From Microbacterium resistens NBRC 103078 (GTDB taxonomy: Bacteria > Actinomycetota > Actinomycetes > Actinomycetales > Microbacteriaceae): a DNA stretch of 51,788 nt. The notes under the pieces were generated by a model that was not told the origin of the DNA, made no database searches, and worked only from the letters and a program-made list of their open reading frames with translations. The position numbers and the translations under genes are program-made. How positions within the stretch are numbered: position 1 is the first letter of the stretch; each line of letters opens with the position of its first letter. Where the stretch lies: NCBI RefSeq assembly GCF_001552355.1, contig NZ_BCRA01000034.1, forward strand, positions 1 to 51,788, written 5' to 3'. Positions 33,176-41,996 of the stretch are shown in pieces.

Positions 33176-36100
33176 GTGACCCTGCTGACCAGACTCAGCC
33201 TCGCCAACCGCGCCGTCGTCGCCCTCTTCAGCATCCTCGTCGTGGGGATCGGCCTGTGGGCCACGGCCTCGACCACGCAGGAACTGTTGCCGTCGATGTC
33301 GCAGCCGGCGGCCGTCGTCGCGGTCATGAAGCCGGGCGCGTCCGCGGAGACGCTGGACCGCGAGGTCGTGGCGCCGCTGTCGGACGCGCTGTCGGCGGTC
33401 GGCGACGTCGAGGAGGTCCGCGCGAGCGCCTCGAGCGGATCCGGACAGGTGACGGTGACGTGGAAGTTCGGCGCCGACGACGAGAAGATCCTCGCGGACG
33501 TGCGCACCACGACCTCCTCCGTGATCGCCTCCGGTCCTGACGGCGTCCAGTCCGAGGTCTACGCGGGCAGCTCTTCCGACATCCCGGTGCTCAGCCTGGC
33601 CCTCACCAGCGCCGAGGATCTCGACGCCTTCGCCGAGCGCGTCGAGGCGTCCCTGGTCCCCGCGATCGAGCATGTGCCCGGGGTGCGGAAGGTCCAGGTG
33701 ACCGGACAGGTGCAGGAGCGGGTGCTCGTGACGCTGAACCCCGGCGAGCTCTCGGCGCGATCGATCGACCCGTCCGCGGTCTCCGCACTGCTGCGCACCG
33801 CCGGTGTCGTCGTCCCCGCCGGAACGAGTGACGACGGGACGACGGCCATGGCGATCGAGGTCGGTCAGGAGGGGACGACGCTGGAGGAGCTCGCCGCTCT
33901 GCCGCTGCCGACCATGGACGGTCCTGTCCCCCTCTCGGCCGTGGCGACCGTGGAGCTCGCTCCCGTGCCGCAGACCACGCTGTCGCGCGCCGACGGACGC
34001 GCGGCGCTCGGGCTGACGATCACCAAGACCCCGGATGCCAACGCCGTCCAGGTGTCGCACGCCGTCGCGGCGACGATCGACGAGGCGCTGCCCGGGCTGG
34101 GCGGCGACGCGAAGGTCACGACGCTGTTCGACCAGTCCACCATGATCGAGAAGTCCACTCACGACCTCGCTGTCGAGGGCGGTCTCGGCCTGCTCTTCGC
34201 CGTTCTCATCATCCTGGTGTTCCTGCTGTCGCCGAAGGCGACCGTCATCACCGCGGTGTCGATCCCGCTGTCGCTGCTGATCGCGGTCATCGGGCTGCGC
34301 ATGGGCGGGTTCTCGTTCAACATCTTCACGCTCGCGGCGCTGACGGTCGCGGTCGGGCGCGTCGTCGACGACTCCATCGTCGTGATCGAGAACATCGCCC
34401 GCCGGCGAGGGCCGGGAGGGCTCAGCACCGACGACGTCCGCACGGCCGTCGGGCAGGTGGCGGGCGCCGTCACCGCCTCCACGCTCACGACCGTCGCCGT
34501 GTTCCTCCCCGTCGCGCTCGTCGGCGGCGTCGCCGGGGAGCTGTTCCGGCCGTTCGCCCTCACCGTGACGATCGCGCTGCTCGCGTCCCTGATCGTCTCG
34601 CTGACGATCGTCCCGGTGCTCGCCTACTGGTTCCTGCGGCGCCCCTCGCGGCGCACGGAGCCCGCCTCGGTCCTGGAGGGCACGGAGGGCGACGCCGTTC
34701 GGACGACGGAGAACACGGACGTCCCCGATGACGCCGGCGCGAGCGCGACGGCGCCTCTCGGCGAGACCGACTCCTCCGAGCGGGTCACCCGGATGCAGCG
34801 CGCCTACCTCCCCGCGCTCCGGTTCTCGCTGCGCCGACCGGTCACGGTCCTGATGGTCTCGATCCTCGTGTTCGCGGGCACCGTCGTCGCGGCGGGCTTC
34901 CTGAAGACCGACATGCTCGGCAGCTTCGCCGACGCGCGCGCCGTCCAGGTGGAGCAGAAGATGCCGCTGGACACGACACTCGCCGTCGCCGACGAGGCCG
35001 CGGGCGCGCTGGAGAAGGCGATCGACTCCGTGGACGGGGTGGCCTCCTACCGCACCACCGCCGGCGAGCAGGGGGCATCGGTCCTGCTCGACGTCGTGAT
35101 CGCACCGGCCGCGGATCCGGATCGCACGCTCACGCGCATCCGCGAGGCCGTCCGCGGTCTCCCGGCGGCCGACGACATCACCGTGTCCACGCAGGCGACG
35201 CAGACCACCTCCTCCACCATCGACGTCATCGTGAAGAGCGCGGACGAGGCGGCGCTCACGACGGCGGCCGAGCGCATCAGCGCGGCCCTGGACGGGGCCT
35301 CGGGCGTCGGCGAGGTGCGCGACGACCTCGCGGCCGAGCTTCCGATCCTCGCCGTCTCCGTGGACCGCACCGCCGCCGCGGCGCAGGGCTTCACGGTCCC
35401 CGAGATCGGCAGCGCCATCGCCGCGGCCGTCGAGGGCGAGCGTCTCGGCGAGGTCGGGATCGACGGGAAGAACAGGGACCTCGTGCTTCGCGCCCAGTCC
35501 TCGGCGACCGATCCCGACGCGATCCGCGCGCTCACCCTGCCGGTCTCGGCCCTGCAGGCGCAGCGGACCCAGAAGGACGCCGCCGATGCCCTCCAGCGCG
35601 AGCAGGAGGAGATGTCCGCGAACGCGCGCGCCGACGCCGAGGCGAAGACCCAGGAACAGCTGGACGACCTGTATGACGCGCGCGCGCAGGGCGAACAGGA
35701 CCTCGCGGCGCTGCGCGATCAGCTCGCCGCCCTCCTCGCCTCTCCCCCGCCGTTCGATCCCCACCCCGCTGCGCAGGGAACGATCACGGCGATCGAGTAC
35801 CAGAAGGCCGTGCAGCAGCTGTCGCAGGGCGTCGCTGCCGCGGAGGGCAGCCTGACCGGGCTGGACGAGCAGATCCGCGCGGTCCGCGAGGGGATCGACG
35901 AGGGCGCCGCACAGCAGGCCGAGGCGGATCGGCTCGCGCAAGCGCAGCGCGACCTGGAGCACGTGCGTGCGACCCCGATCCGCGTCGGCGACGTCGCGAG
36001 TGTCGAGGTGGTCACCGCCCCCGCGACGATCACGCGGATCGACGGCGCGCGTGCCGTGACCGTCTCCGTCACCCCCTCGGGCGAGGATCTCGGTGCGGCG

Positions 36101-36868
36101 GCGCTCGCGGTCCAGACCGCGCTGGACGACGTAGAGCTGCCGGCCGGGGTGACCCTCGACGAGGGCGGCGCGGCCGCCGAGCAGGCCCAGTCCTTCGGCG
36201 AGCTCGGCGTCGCGATGCTCGCGGCGATCGCGCTGGTGTACATCGTCCTGGTGGCGACGTTCCGCTCCCTGATGCAGCCGCTCCTGCTGCTCGTCTCGGT
36301 CCCGTTCGCCGCGACGGGCGCCATCGGCGGGCTCCTGCTCACCGGGACGCCGCTGGGCATCCCGGCCATGATCGGCATGCTCATGCTCATCGGCATCGTG
36401 GTGACGAACGCGATCGTGCTGATCGATCTCATCAACCACTACCGCCGGGCCGGGTCCTCCCTCGACGATGCCGTCGTCCACGGCGCCCGCCTGCGCCTGC
36501 GCCCGATCATCATGACCGCGTGCGCGACGATCTTCGCGCTGCTTCCGATGGCCTTCGGGATCACGGGCGGGGGCGCGTTCATCTCGCAGTCCCTCGCGAT
36601 CGTCGTCATCGGCGGCCTCGTCTCCTCGACCCTGCTGACGCTGCTGCTCGTGCCCGCCCTCGTGGTCCTGCACGAGCGCCGGGGAGAGCGGCGCCGGCAG
36701 CGTCGGGCGCGGCGTGCGGCTCGTGGCGCCGAGGCGGAGAGCCGGGAGGACATCCCCGAAGAGCTGGCGGAGGTCGGCTTCAGGACCACGCAGACGGACG
36801 CGGCGGCCGGGATCGAGGGGGCCTCGGACGACGGGACCGACCCCGCGCGTGGGAGACTGGCGACGTGA
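33176..36868 (+). CDS. RND-family efflux pump permease with an inserted coiled-coil domain
   Basis: The 1230-residue protein is an RND transporter of the HAE type. Helix 4 has the proton-relay Asp pair (398-399) in GRVVDDSIVVIEN. The helix-10 position that is Lys in AcrB is Thr 1077 here (GIVVTNAIVLIDL), as in Gram-positive pumps such as SwrC/YerP. Residues about 791-932 form an insertion of about 140 residues. It begins with LQAQRTQKDAADALQREQEE and continues as heptad-rich helices (ALRDQLAALL, QLSQGVAAAEGSL, IRAVREGI, AQRDLEHVRA) split by a Pro-rich turn. It separates the normally adjacent LTLPV and TPIRVGDVA blocks. GTG start has GGAGG 4 nt upstream. The tail after the last helix is basic, then acidic. 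The gene is coupled to a sensor kinase by a GTGA overlap. Confidence 0.87.
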   Translation: MTLLTRLSLANRAVVALFSILVVGIGLWATASTTQELLPSMSQPAAVVAVMKPGASAETLDREVVAPLSDALSAVGDVEEVRASASSGSGQVTVTWKFGADDEKILADVRTTTSSVIASGPDGVQSEVYAGSSSDIPVLSLALTSAEDLDAFAERVEASLVPAIEHVPGVRKVQVTGQVQERVLVTLNPGELSARSIDPSAVSALLRTAGVVVPAGTSDDGTTAMAIEVGQEGTTLEELAALPLPTMDGPVPLSAVATVELAPVPQTTLSRADGRAALGLTITKTPDANAVQVSHAVAATIDEALPGLGGDAKVTTLFDQSTMIEKSTHDLAVEGGLGLLFAVLIILVFLLSPKATVITAVSIPLSLLIAVIGLRMGGFSFNIFTLAALTVAVGRVVDDSIVVIENIARRRGPGGLSTDDVRTAVGQVAGAVTASTLTTVAVFLPVALVGGVAGELFRPFALTVTIALLASLIVSLTIVPVLAYWFLRRPSRRTEPASVLEGTEGDAVRTTENTDVPDDAGASATAPLGETDSSERVTRMQRAYLPALRFSLRRPVTVLMVSILVFAGTVVAAGFLKTDMLGSFADARAVQVEQKMPLDTTLAVADEAAGALEKAIDSVDGVASYRTTAGEQGASVLLDVVIAPAADPDRTLTRIREAVRGLPAADDITVSTQATQTTSSTIDVIVKSADEAALTTAAERISAALDGASGVGEVRDDLAAELPILAVSVDRTAAAAQGFTVPEIGSAIAAAVEGERLGEVGIDGKNRDLVLRAQSSATDPDAIRALTLPVSALQAQRTQKDAADALQREQEEMSANARADAEAKTQEQLDDLYDARAQGEQDLAALRDQLAALLASPPPFDPHPAAQGTITAIEYQKAVQQLSQGVAAAEGSLTGLDEQIRAVREGIDEGAAQQAEADRLAQAQRDLEHVRATPIRVGDVASVEVVTAPATITRIDGARAVTVSVTPSGEDLGAAALAVQTALDDVELPAGVTLDEGGAAAEQAQSFGELGVAMLAAIALVYIVLVATFRSLMQPLLLLVSVPFAATGAIGGLLLTGTPLGIPAMIGMLMLIGIVVTNAIVLIDLINHYRRAGSSLDDAVVHGARLRLRPIIMTACATIFALLPMAFGITGGGAFISQSLAIVVIGGLVSSTLLTLLLVPALVVLHERRGERRRQRRARRAARGAEAESREDIPEELAEVGFRTTQTDAAAGIEGASDDGTDPARGRLAT

Positions 36869-38124
36869 CATCCGCCCCGCCGAGCCCGCTGGATCGCGCG
36901 GCCGGGCGCTGGCAGCGTCACCCCCGGGCGGTGGATGCCGTCACGGCGCTGAGCTGGGTGGTGCTGACGGTGCTCCCCGCGCTCGGAGCCGGCGTCGGCG
37001 AGGACCTGCAGCCGGGCGTCCTCGCCTATGTCCTGCTGGGCCTCGTCGTGGTCGTGTTCTCCACCGTGCTCGTGCTGTTCCGACGCCGGCGTCCGCTGCT
37101 GGTGTTCGCGGTGGCGTTCGTCTCCTCGGTGCTGCTGATGCCCTTCTGGAGCAATGCGGGCACGGTCGGCGCGGCCTACGCCGTGTTCGCGGTGGCGGTC
37201 TACGACTCGGTGCGGCGCGCCTGGGTCGCCGCCGCAGCCGCCTACGCGCTCACGGTCGCCCAGTCGGGGATCCACCTGCTGACCGGGATCGGTCTGCTGC
37301 CGGTGACCCGCGACGGGAACGTGATCGCGACCGTCGTCTCCTACCTCGTGTTCGACCTGCTCCTGCTCCTGGTCGCTCTCCTGTGGGGCCAGAACGCCGG
37401 CAATCGCCGGCGCTACGTCGAGGCGCTGCTGGAACGGGCACGGATCCTCGAGCACGAGCGCGACCAGGAGGCGCAGCTCGCGGCGCTCGCGGAGCGCTCG
37501 CGCATCGCTCGGGACGTGCACGACATCGTCTCGCACTCGCTCTCGGTCATCGTCCGGCTCGCCGACGGCGCCACGGCCGTGCTGGCTGCCGACCCCGACC
37601 GCGCCGGCATGGCCGTGACGCAGATCGGCGGCGTCGCGCGGTCCTCCCTGGACGAGATGCGGCGCGCCCTCGGGGTTCTGGAGCGTGCCGCGGACGACGC
37701 CGGATCCCGCACCAGCACCGGGATCGAGGATCTGCCGAGGCTGGTCGAGGTGTACCGCGGCATCGGTCTGCCCGTGGAGCTGTCGGTCGTCTCCGACGGC
37801 ACGGCCGAGGTCTCTGCGGGCAAGCAGATGACGGTCTTCCGCGTCGTGCAGGAGTCGTTGACCAACGCCATGCGCCATGCCGTCGCGCCGGGTGTCGTGG
37901 GTGTCGAGGTGCGGGTGGACGGAGCCGAGGTGACCGCGACGGTGCACGACGACGGCCGCCCGGTCTCCGCGCCGCCGGACGAGGAGGCGCGCGTCGGCCG
38001 TGGCCTGGTGGGGATGCGCGAGAGGGCGCTCCTCTACGGCGGTTCGCTCGACGCGGGGCCGCTGGACCCGCGCAACGGGGCCGGATGGGTCGTGCGGCTC
38101 ATCCTCCCGGGAGACGACCGATGA
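36865..38124 (+). CDS. sensor histidine kinase of the HisKA_3 type
   Basis: The 419-residue kinase has a membrane part of several helices (about 27-44, 53-72, 77-95, 100-112, 118-145, 153-175), a short coiled-coil linker (RRYVEALLERARILEHERDQEAQ), and the phosphoacceptor His 219 in RSRIARDVHDIVSHSLSV. The ATPase domain has FRVVQESLTNAMRHA (N-box) and GRGLVGMRERALLYGG (G-box). No extracellular sensing domain of size is seen, so it probably senses within the membrane, like many LiaS/VraS-like kinases. GTG overlaps the RND stop; the next gene is its regulator. Confidence 0.88.
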   Translation: MTSAPPSPLDRAAGRWQRHPRAVDAVTALSWVVLTVLPALGAGVGEDLQPGVLAYVLLGLVVVVFSTVLVLFRRRRPLLVFAVAFVSSVLLMPFWSNAGTVGAAYAVFAVAVYDSVRRAWVAAAAAYALTVAQSGIHLLTGIGLLPVTRDGNVIATVVSYLVFDLLLLLVALLWGQNAGNRRRYVEALLERARILEHERDQEAQLAALAERSRIARDVHDIVSHSLSVIVRLADGATAVLAADPDRAGMAVTQIGGVARSSLDEMRRALGVLERAADDAGSRTSTGIEDLPRLVEVYRGIGLPVELSVVSDGTAEVSAGKQMTVFRVVQESLTNAMRHAVAPGVVGVEVRVDGAEVTATVHDDGRPVSAPPDEEARVGRGLVGMRERALLYGGSLDAGPLDPRNGAGWVVRLILPGDDR

Positions 38125-38822
38125 GCGACATCCGCGTCCTGCTCGTCGACGACCAGGCGCTCATCCGGACCGGACTGGCGATGGTTCTCGGCGCGACCAC
38201 CGGGATCGAGATCGTCGGCGAGGCCTCGGACGGCATCGAGGCCGTCGCTCTGGCCGGGGTGCACCGGCCCGACGTCGTCCTCATGGACGTCCAGATGCCA
38301 CGGATGGACGGCATCGAGGCCACCCGGCAGATCACGTCCGCCGAGCTCGGTCGGGTGCTGGTGCTCACGACCTTCGACCTCGACGCGTATGCGTTCGGCG
38401 CGATCGAGGCGGGGGCGAGCGGCTTCCTCCTGAAGGACTCGGACGCTCAGGACATCATCGCGGCGATCCAGGCGGTCGCCGACGGCGACGCCGTCCTCGC
38501 GCCCCGGGTGACCTCGGAGCTGCTGCGGCGCTTCGGCGCCCTCTCCCGCGCCGCCGACGACCCCGTCCGGCGCGCCCAGAAGGCGGCGCGAGACGCCGCA
38601 TCGGACCGCCTCCGCGTGCTCACGGACCGCGAGCGGGACGTGTTCGACGCGCTGGTGGAGGGACTGTCGAACGGCGAGATCGCCGAGCGCCTCTGGCTCT
38701 CCGAGTCGACCGTGAAGACGCACGTCGGACGCGTCCTGCAGAAGCTGGGCATGCGCGACCGCGTGCAGGCGGTCGTCTACGCGTTCCGCAACGGCCTGAC
38801 GGATCCGTCGCCCGACGTCTGA
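38121..38822 (+). CDS. NarL/LuxR-type response regulator
   Basis: This 233-residue regulator has a receiver domain with Asp 10-Asp 11, phosphoacceptor Asp 56 (PDVVLMDVQMP) and Lys in GFLLKDS. The C-terminal LuxR helix-turn-helix is LTDRERDVFDALVEGLSNGEIAERLWLSESTVKTHVGRVLQKL. A linker of about 35 basic and Ala-rich residues separates the two. The ATG overlaps the kinase stop by 4 nt. With the upstream RND pump it forms one operon, so autoregulation of the pump is expected. Confidence 0.9.
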   Translation: MSDIRVLLVDDQALIRTGLAMVLGATTGIEIVGEASDGIEAVALAGVHRPDVVLMDVQMPRMDGIEATRQITSAELGRVLVLTTFDLDAYAFGAIEAGASGFLLKDSDAQDIIAAIQAVADGDAVLAPRVTSELLRRFGALSRAADDPVRRAQKAARDAASDRLRVLTDRERDVFDALVEGLSNGEIAERLWLSESTVKTHVGRVLQKLGMRDRVQAVVYAFRNGLTDPSPDV

Positions 38823-38836
38823 CACTGCTCCGGCCT

Positions 38837-38852
38837 GTCGCCGGCCGGCGAC
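38837..38852. terminator. palindrome between convergent genes, possible terminator
   Basis: GTCGCCGGCCGGCGAC is a 16-bp perfect palindrome in the 29-nt gap between the response regulator and the coiled-coil gene. It could fold as a 6-bp stem with a GGCC loop, but the fold is weak. Confidence 0.35.
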
Positions 38853-39730
38853 TACTGCTCCGGCAGCGCGGACCGTGCCGCGTCGAGGCGGTCCTGCGCC
38901 TGCGCCACCCGTTCCGCGGCGGACGCGCGTTCCGCGCTCACCCCCTCCACCGCGGCGGCGTTCGCCTCGATGTCGGCACGGACGCGGGCCAACTCCTGCT
39001 CCAGCTCCGCAGCCCGGGCCGTCAGCCGCTCCGTCCGGGTCACGGCCTCGGCGTGGTCCCGTTCCGCTCGGTCCTGCGTGCGCTGTGCCCGCTGCAGCTC
39101 CTGTTCCGCCTCACGGACCTCCCGCTCGGCCGCCTTGCGCTCCCGGCGTGCGCGGAGCTCGTCGGTCGGCGGGCCCTCCGCGGCCGCGGTGATCACAGAC
39201 GGCGCGCCGCCTCCGACGACCGACGCGGGGTCGACCGGGGTTCCCGAGGAGGCCTCGAGCTCCCGGACGAGTCGACCGGACGCCACCGCCATGGCGGCCT
39301 GCGGATCGAAGAACGCCGCGGCGATCGTCTGGCGCACCGCCTCGACGGTGGACTCCGTCACCCGCTCCCCTCGCGCGGTGGCGAGCGCGGCGGCCTCGCG
39401 CGCGAGCTGGGTCGTCAGCGCGCGGCGCTGTCTTCCCAGCTCCGCGAGCGACCTGGCGTCGAGGTCCTCCTGCGCCTCTCGCAGCTCGGCCGCCAGCTCC
39501 AGCGCGGTGGCGAGCCGGTCCGCGCGCTCCGTGGCGAAGACGTTCACCGCCCACGCCGCGACGGACGGCTTCCTCAAGGCCCGGATCCTCGCGGCGCGGT
39601 CGCGCTCCCCGTCCTCCTGCGCCAGGGAGTTGCGTCGTGCGACGAACTCTCCAGGCGGGGCGGTATAGAGCTCGACGGCGATCTCGATCAGGCGCGGATC
39701 CTCGGCACCGGCGGCGTCGTGCGCGGTCAT
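38852..39730 (-). CDS. conserved actinobacterial coiled-coil protein
   Basis: This 292-residue protein is soluble, with no signal or membrane helix. The N-terminal part has the block LYTAPPGEFVARRNSLAQEDGERDRAARIRALRKPSVAAWAVN. The C-terminal third is a long coiled coil, rich in Glu, Arg and Ala (RARRERKAAEREVREAEQEL and TRTERLTARAAELEQELARV). It is conserved in actinobacteria but I do not know its role. Database names that call such proteins 'transposase' are not supported, as no nuclease motif is visible. ATG 39730 is 6 nt downstream of TATCGT, so a leaderless mRNA is likely. Confidence 0.75.
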   Translation of the reverse strand: MTAHDAAGAEDPRLIEIAVELYTAPPGEFVARRNSLAQEDGERDRAARIRALRKPSVAAWAVNVFATERADRLATALELAAELREAQEDLDARSLAELGRQRRALTTQLAREAAALATARGERVTESTVEAVRQTIAAAFFDPQAAMAVASGRLVRELEASSGTPVDPASVVGGGAPSVITAAAEGPPTDELRARRERKAAEREVREAEQELQRAQRTQDRAERDHAEAVTRTERLTARAAELEQELARVRADIEANAAAVEGVSAERASAAERVAQAQDRLDAARSALPEQ

Positions 39731-39736
39731 GACTCG

Positions 39737-39742
39737 ACGATA
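39737..39742 (-). promoter_or_regulatory. -10 box (TATCGT) of the coiled-coil protein gene
   Basis: TATCGT on the minus strand is 6 nt (CGAGTC) upstream of ATG 39730, the same layout as at other leaderless candidates in this window. Confidence 0.5.
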
Positions 39743-39771
39743 GCGACCGGCGTCAGGAGGGCGCAGGACGG

Positions 39772-39777
39772 TAGCGT
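39772..39777 (+). promoter_or_regulatory. -10 box (TAGCGT) of the racemase gene
   Basis: TAGCGT is 7 nt (GGGCGAC) upstream of ATG 39785, with no ribosome-binding site in between. Confidence 0.5.
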
Positions 39778-39784
39778 GGGCGAC

Positions 39785-40510
39785 ATGAAGACGGTGGGCG
39801 TGCTGGGCGGGATGAGCTGGGAGTCGTCAGCGGAGTGGTACCGCCTGGCGAACGAACTCGTCCGGCGGGAGCTCGGCGGACATCACTCGGCGCGGATCGT
39901 CCTGGACTCCGTCGATTTCGCCGAGGTCGAGGCCCTCCAGTCCCGGGGTGACTGGGAGGCTGCCGGGGATCTGCTCGCGGAGCGGGCCCGCCGACTCGAA
40001 GCCGCCGGGGCCGACCTCCTCGTGCTCTGCACGAATACGATGCACCTCGTCGCCGACCGGATCGAGGAGGCGGTCGCGATTCCGTTCCTGCACATCGCGG
40101 ACGCCGCCGCGGCTGCGGTGGCCGCGGCCGGGCTCCGCACGGTGGGCCTGCTCGGCACAGCATTCACGATGGAGCAGTCCTTCTATCGCGATCGCCTCGC
40201 CCGGCACGGCATCGCCGCCATCGTGCCGAGCGCCGGCGAACGCGCCGTCGTCCACGACGTGATCTACGCCGAACTGGTGCACGGTGTGGTGCGCGAGGAG
40301 TCCCGACGGCGGTTCCAGGTCGTGATCGATCGCCTGGTCCGGGAGGGGGCGGAGGGGATCCTCCTGGGATGCACCGAGATCGAGCTCCTCATCCGGGCCG
40401 AGGACGCCCCCGTCCCGGTCTTCCCGACGACGGCCATCCATGTGGAGGCGGCGATGTCGCTCGCCCTGGACGGTCGTGAAAGGGACGCGGTCAGCAGCCC
40501 AGGCGCGTGA
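39785..40510 (+). CDS. aspartate/glutamate racemase family protein
   Basis: The 241-residue protein has both catalytic-cysteine motifs of the Asp/Glu racemase family, LLVLCTNTMHLVAD and GILLGCTEIELLI, with VGVLGGMSWESSAEWYRLAN at the N-terminus. The GGMSWESS start and HHSARIVLDSVDF block are typical of the YgeA-type group. These act on aspartate, glutamate or other amino acids in a PLP-independent way. The start is fixed at ATG 39785 by the -10 box 7 nt upstream; the open frame upstream is a shadow. The 3' end overlaps the convergent I36 gene by 20 nt. Confidence 0.86.
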   Translation: MKTVGVLGGMSWESSAEWYRLANELVRRELGGHHSARIVLDSVDFAEVEALQSRGDWEAAGDLLAERARRLEAAGADLLVLCTNTMHLVADRIEEAVAIPFLHIADAAAAAVAAAGLRTVGLLGTAFTMEQSFYRDRLARHGIAAIVPSAGERAVVHDVIYAELVHGVVREESRRRFQVVIDRLVREGAEGILLGCTEIELLIRAEDAPVPVFPTTAIHVEAAMSLALDGRERDAVSSPGA

Positions 40511-40973
40511 TCGTCGCGGAGGTGTTGGTCCAGGCGCCGGCTCCGACGGAGGCGACCGCCGACGAGCCGTTGTAGGCGACGACCACACCGGAGGAGCGGG
40601 CGTTCGCGATGCTGCGGACGGGGCTCCCCAGCGGAGCGACGGAGTTGGCCCCCGAACAGCTGGTGAAGGAGATCCGGGCGCCGGAGAGCGAGGAGCCGCT
40701 GAAGGCGCAGAACGTCCCGTCGGCGCACGAGCCCACTCCCCGCGCGAACGCCGAGTCCGCCGTCCCCGGGAGAAGCGTCAGCACGACCGCGCCATCGTCC
40801 CACGTGATCTCCCCGGGACCGGTCTGCTCGCCGCCCGGATAGGCGGCCAAGACCTGATCCACTCGTTCCTGCAGGTCGTCCGAGGACGCTTGTGCCGCCA
40901 TGGGGGCGAACAGTCCGCCGACGACGAGCAGCGCAGCCGCCGCGACGGTGAGCAGAGACCGCAACCGATGCAT
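40491..40973 (-). CDS. secreted peptidase inhibitor family I36-like protein
   Basis: This 160-residue protein has a cleavable signal peptide (about residues 1-30, ending AAQASS). The C-terminal half has the I36/SMPI pattern: CADGTFCAFSGSSLSGARISF, NARSSGVVVAYNGSSA and a terminal Cys. The fold is the beta-gamma-crystallin-like one of Streptomyces metalloprotease inhibitor. The cysteines (CADGTFC, CSGAN, terminal LGC) probably form disulfides outside the cell. Target protease unknown. It has a GGAAGG site before ATG 40973. It lies downstream of the ECF sigma and its partner, with a 36-nt gap, so it may belong to that regulon. Confidence 0.75.
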   Translation of the reverse strand: MHRLRSLLTVAAAALLVVGGLFAPMAAQASSDDLQERVDQVLAAYPGGEQTGPGEITWDDGAVVLTLLPGTADSAFARGVGSCADGTFCAFSGSSLSGARISFTSCSGANSVAPLGSPVRSIANARSSGVVVAYNGSSAVASVGAGAWTNTSATITRLGC

Positions 40974-41009
40974 ACCCGGGACCTTCCGTTCGGGCCGCCC
41001 GGCGTTCGG

Positions 41010-41996
41010 TCATCTCCAGGCCACGTATTCGATCACCGCCGGGGAGGGGATGTCCGTGCGCGAGGAGCCGATGTAGGTCGCCTCGTATGCGAGAACACCC
41101 TGAGCGGCGCTGAGCACCAGGGTATCCCGATACTCCCCCGGGGCACGAGAGTCCGTGCTGACGGAGACGCCTCGGCGTCCGAGACGGTCCGTCACGCTCC
41201 CGTCGACCGCGACATCCGGGAGCGTGGCGAGGAACTCGACGAGCGCCGCCTGCTGTTCGGCGTCGAGGGTGCGTTCCGAGAGGAGGAGGCGCACGGCCGA
41301 GAAGTACTCCCCGCTGCTCTCGCCGACGAGCACGCCGCTGGCCCGGAAGAACTCCGCCATCTCCGCCGCGGAGCCCGGAACATCGCCGAAGAAGCCCGCT
41401 CCCTCTCCCGCCGGCCGGGTGTCGGTCCACAGGACGGCGCCGGGCGCGGGCGTGGGATCCGGCACCGCGGTGCCGTCGGCGGCGGTCGGCGTCCCTGCGC
41501 GGACCTCGATCTCGACCGCCCCATCGGCCGACCGGCGGATCAGATGCTCTTCGGGGAAGATCTGGGAGGGAGGCTCGCCCGACTCCGGGTCGAACGAGAG
41601 CGCCCAGGTCTGGAAGCGGACGACGTCGCTCGCTCCGATGCCGTCGGCACGGACCGATTCGCTGATGCTCATCAGGTTCTCCCTTGCGGTTCCGGGGACG
41701 GGCTCCGCCACGAGCAGGGCGGGAGTGGCGGCGACCGCGGCCGGCGGCCGCAGCAGCGATATCCCTCCCAGGACGGCGACGGCGACCAGGATCAGCACAG
41801 AGGCCGCCGCGAACCAGACGGGCCCGCCGACCCGACCACGCGCGGGGACCCGGCCGCGTGCGGCGCCCCGGTGCTCCGTGGGGTCCGCGACGATCCGTCG
41901 CAGGACGCGCTCGGCCGCGACGGACGGCGGAGCGTTGCGGCGGGGCGTCTCGGGGCGTGCCGCGCGAAGACGCCGCGTCAGCTCGTCATCGTCCAT
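41010..41996 (-). CDS. CU044_5270-like membrane protein, partner of the ECF sigma factor
   Basis: This 328-residue protein has a cytoplasmic N-terminus of about 60 residues (MDDDELTRRLRAARPETPRRNAPPS-like), one transmembrane helix (about 60-82) and a large extracytoplasmic domain with ERTLDAEQQAALVEFLATLPDV. This layout and the position right after a sigma factor gene match the CU044_5270 family. It may serve as anti-sigma factor or surface sensor; no zinc-binding anti-sigma motif (HxxxCxxC) is present. The ATG overlaps the sigma gene by 11 nt. Confidence 0.72.
   Translation of the reverse strand: MDDDELTRRLRAARPETPRRNAPPSVAAERVLRRIVADPTEHRGAARGRVPARGRVGGPVWFAAASVLILVAVAVLGGISLLRPPAAVAATPALLVAEPVPGTARENLMSISESVRADGIGASDVVRFQTWALSFDPESGEPPSQIFPEEHLIRRSADGAVEIEVRAGTPTAADGTAVPDPTPAPGAVLWTDTRPAGEGAGFFGDVPGSAAEMAEFFRASGVLVGESSGEYFSAVRLLLSERTLDAEQQAALVEFLATLPDVAVDGSVTDRLGRRGVSVSTDSRAPGEYRDTLVLSAAQGVLAYEATYIGSSRTDIPSPAVIEYVAWR

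Noticed and set aside
32369..36871. A 1500-residue minus-strand open frame opposite the RND pump
   Set aside because: Its composition is Arg/Asp/Gly-rich with no recognisable domain, as expected for the antisense of a GC-rich gene; the plus strand has clear RND motifs.
38852..39730. Possible transposase (name used for similar proteins)
   Set aside because: No DDE or other nuclease motif, no inverted repeats at the gene ends and no target duplication were seen; it is a coiled-coil protein of unknown role.
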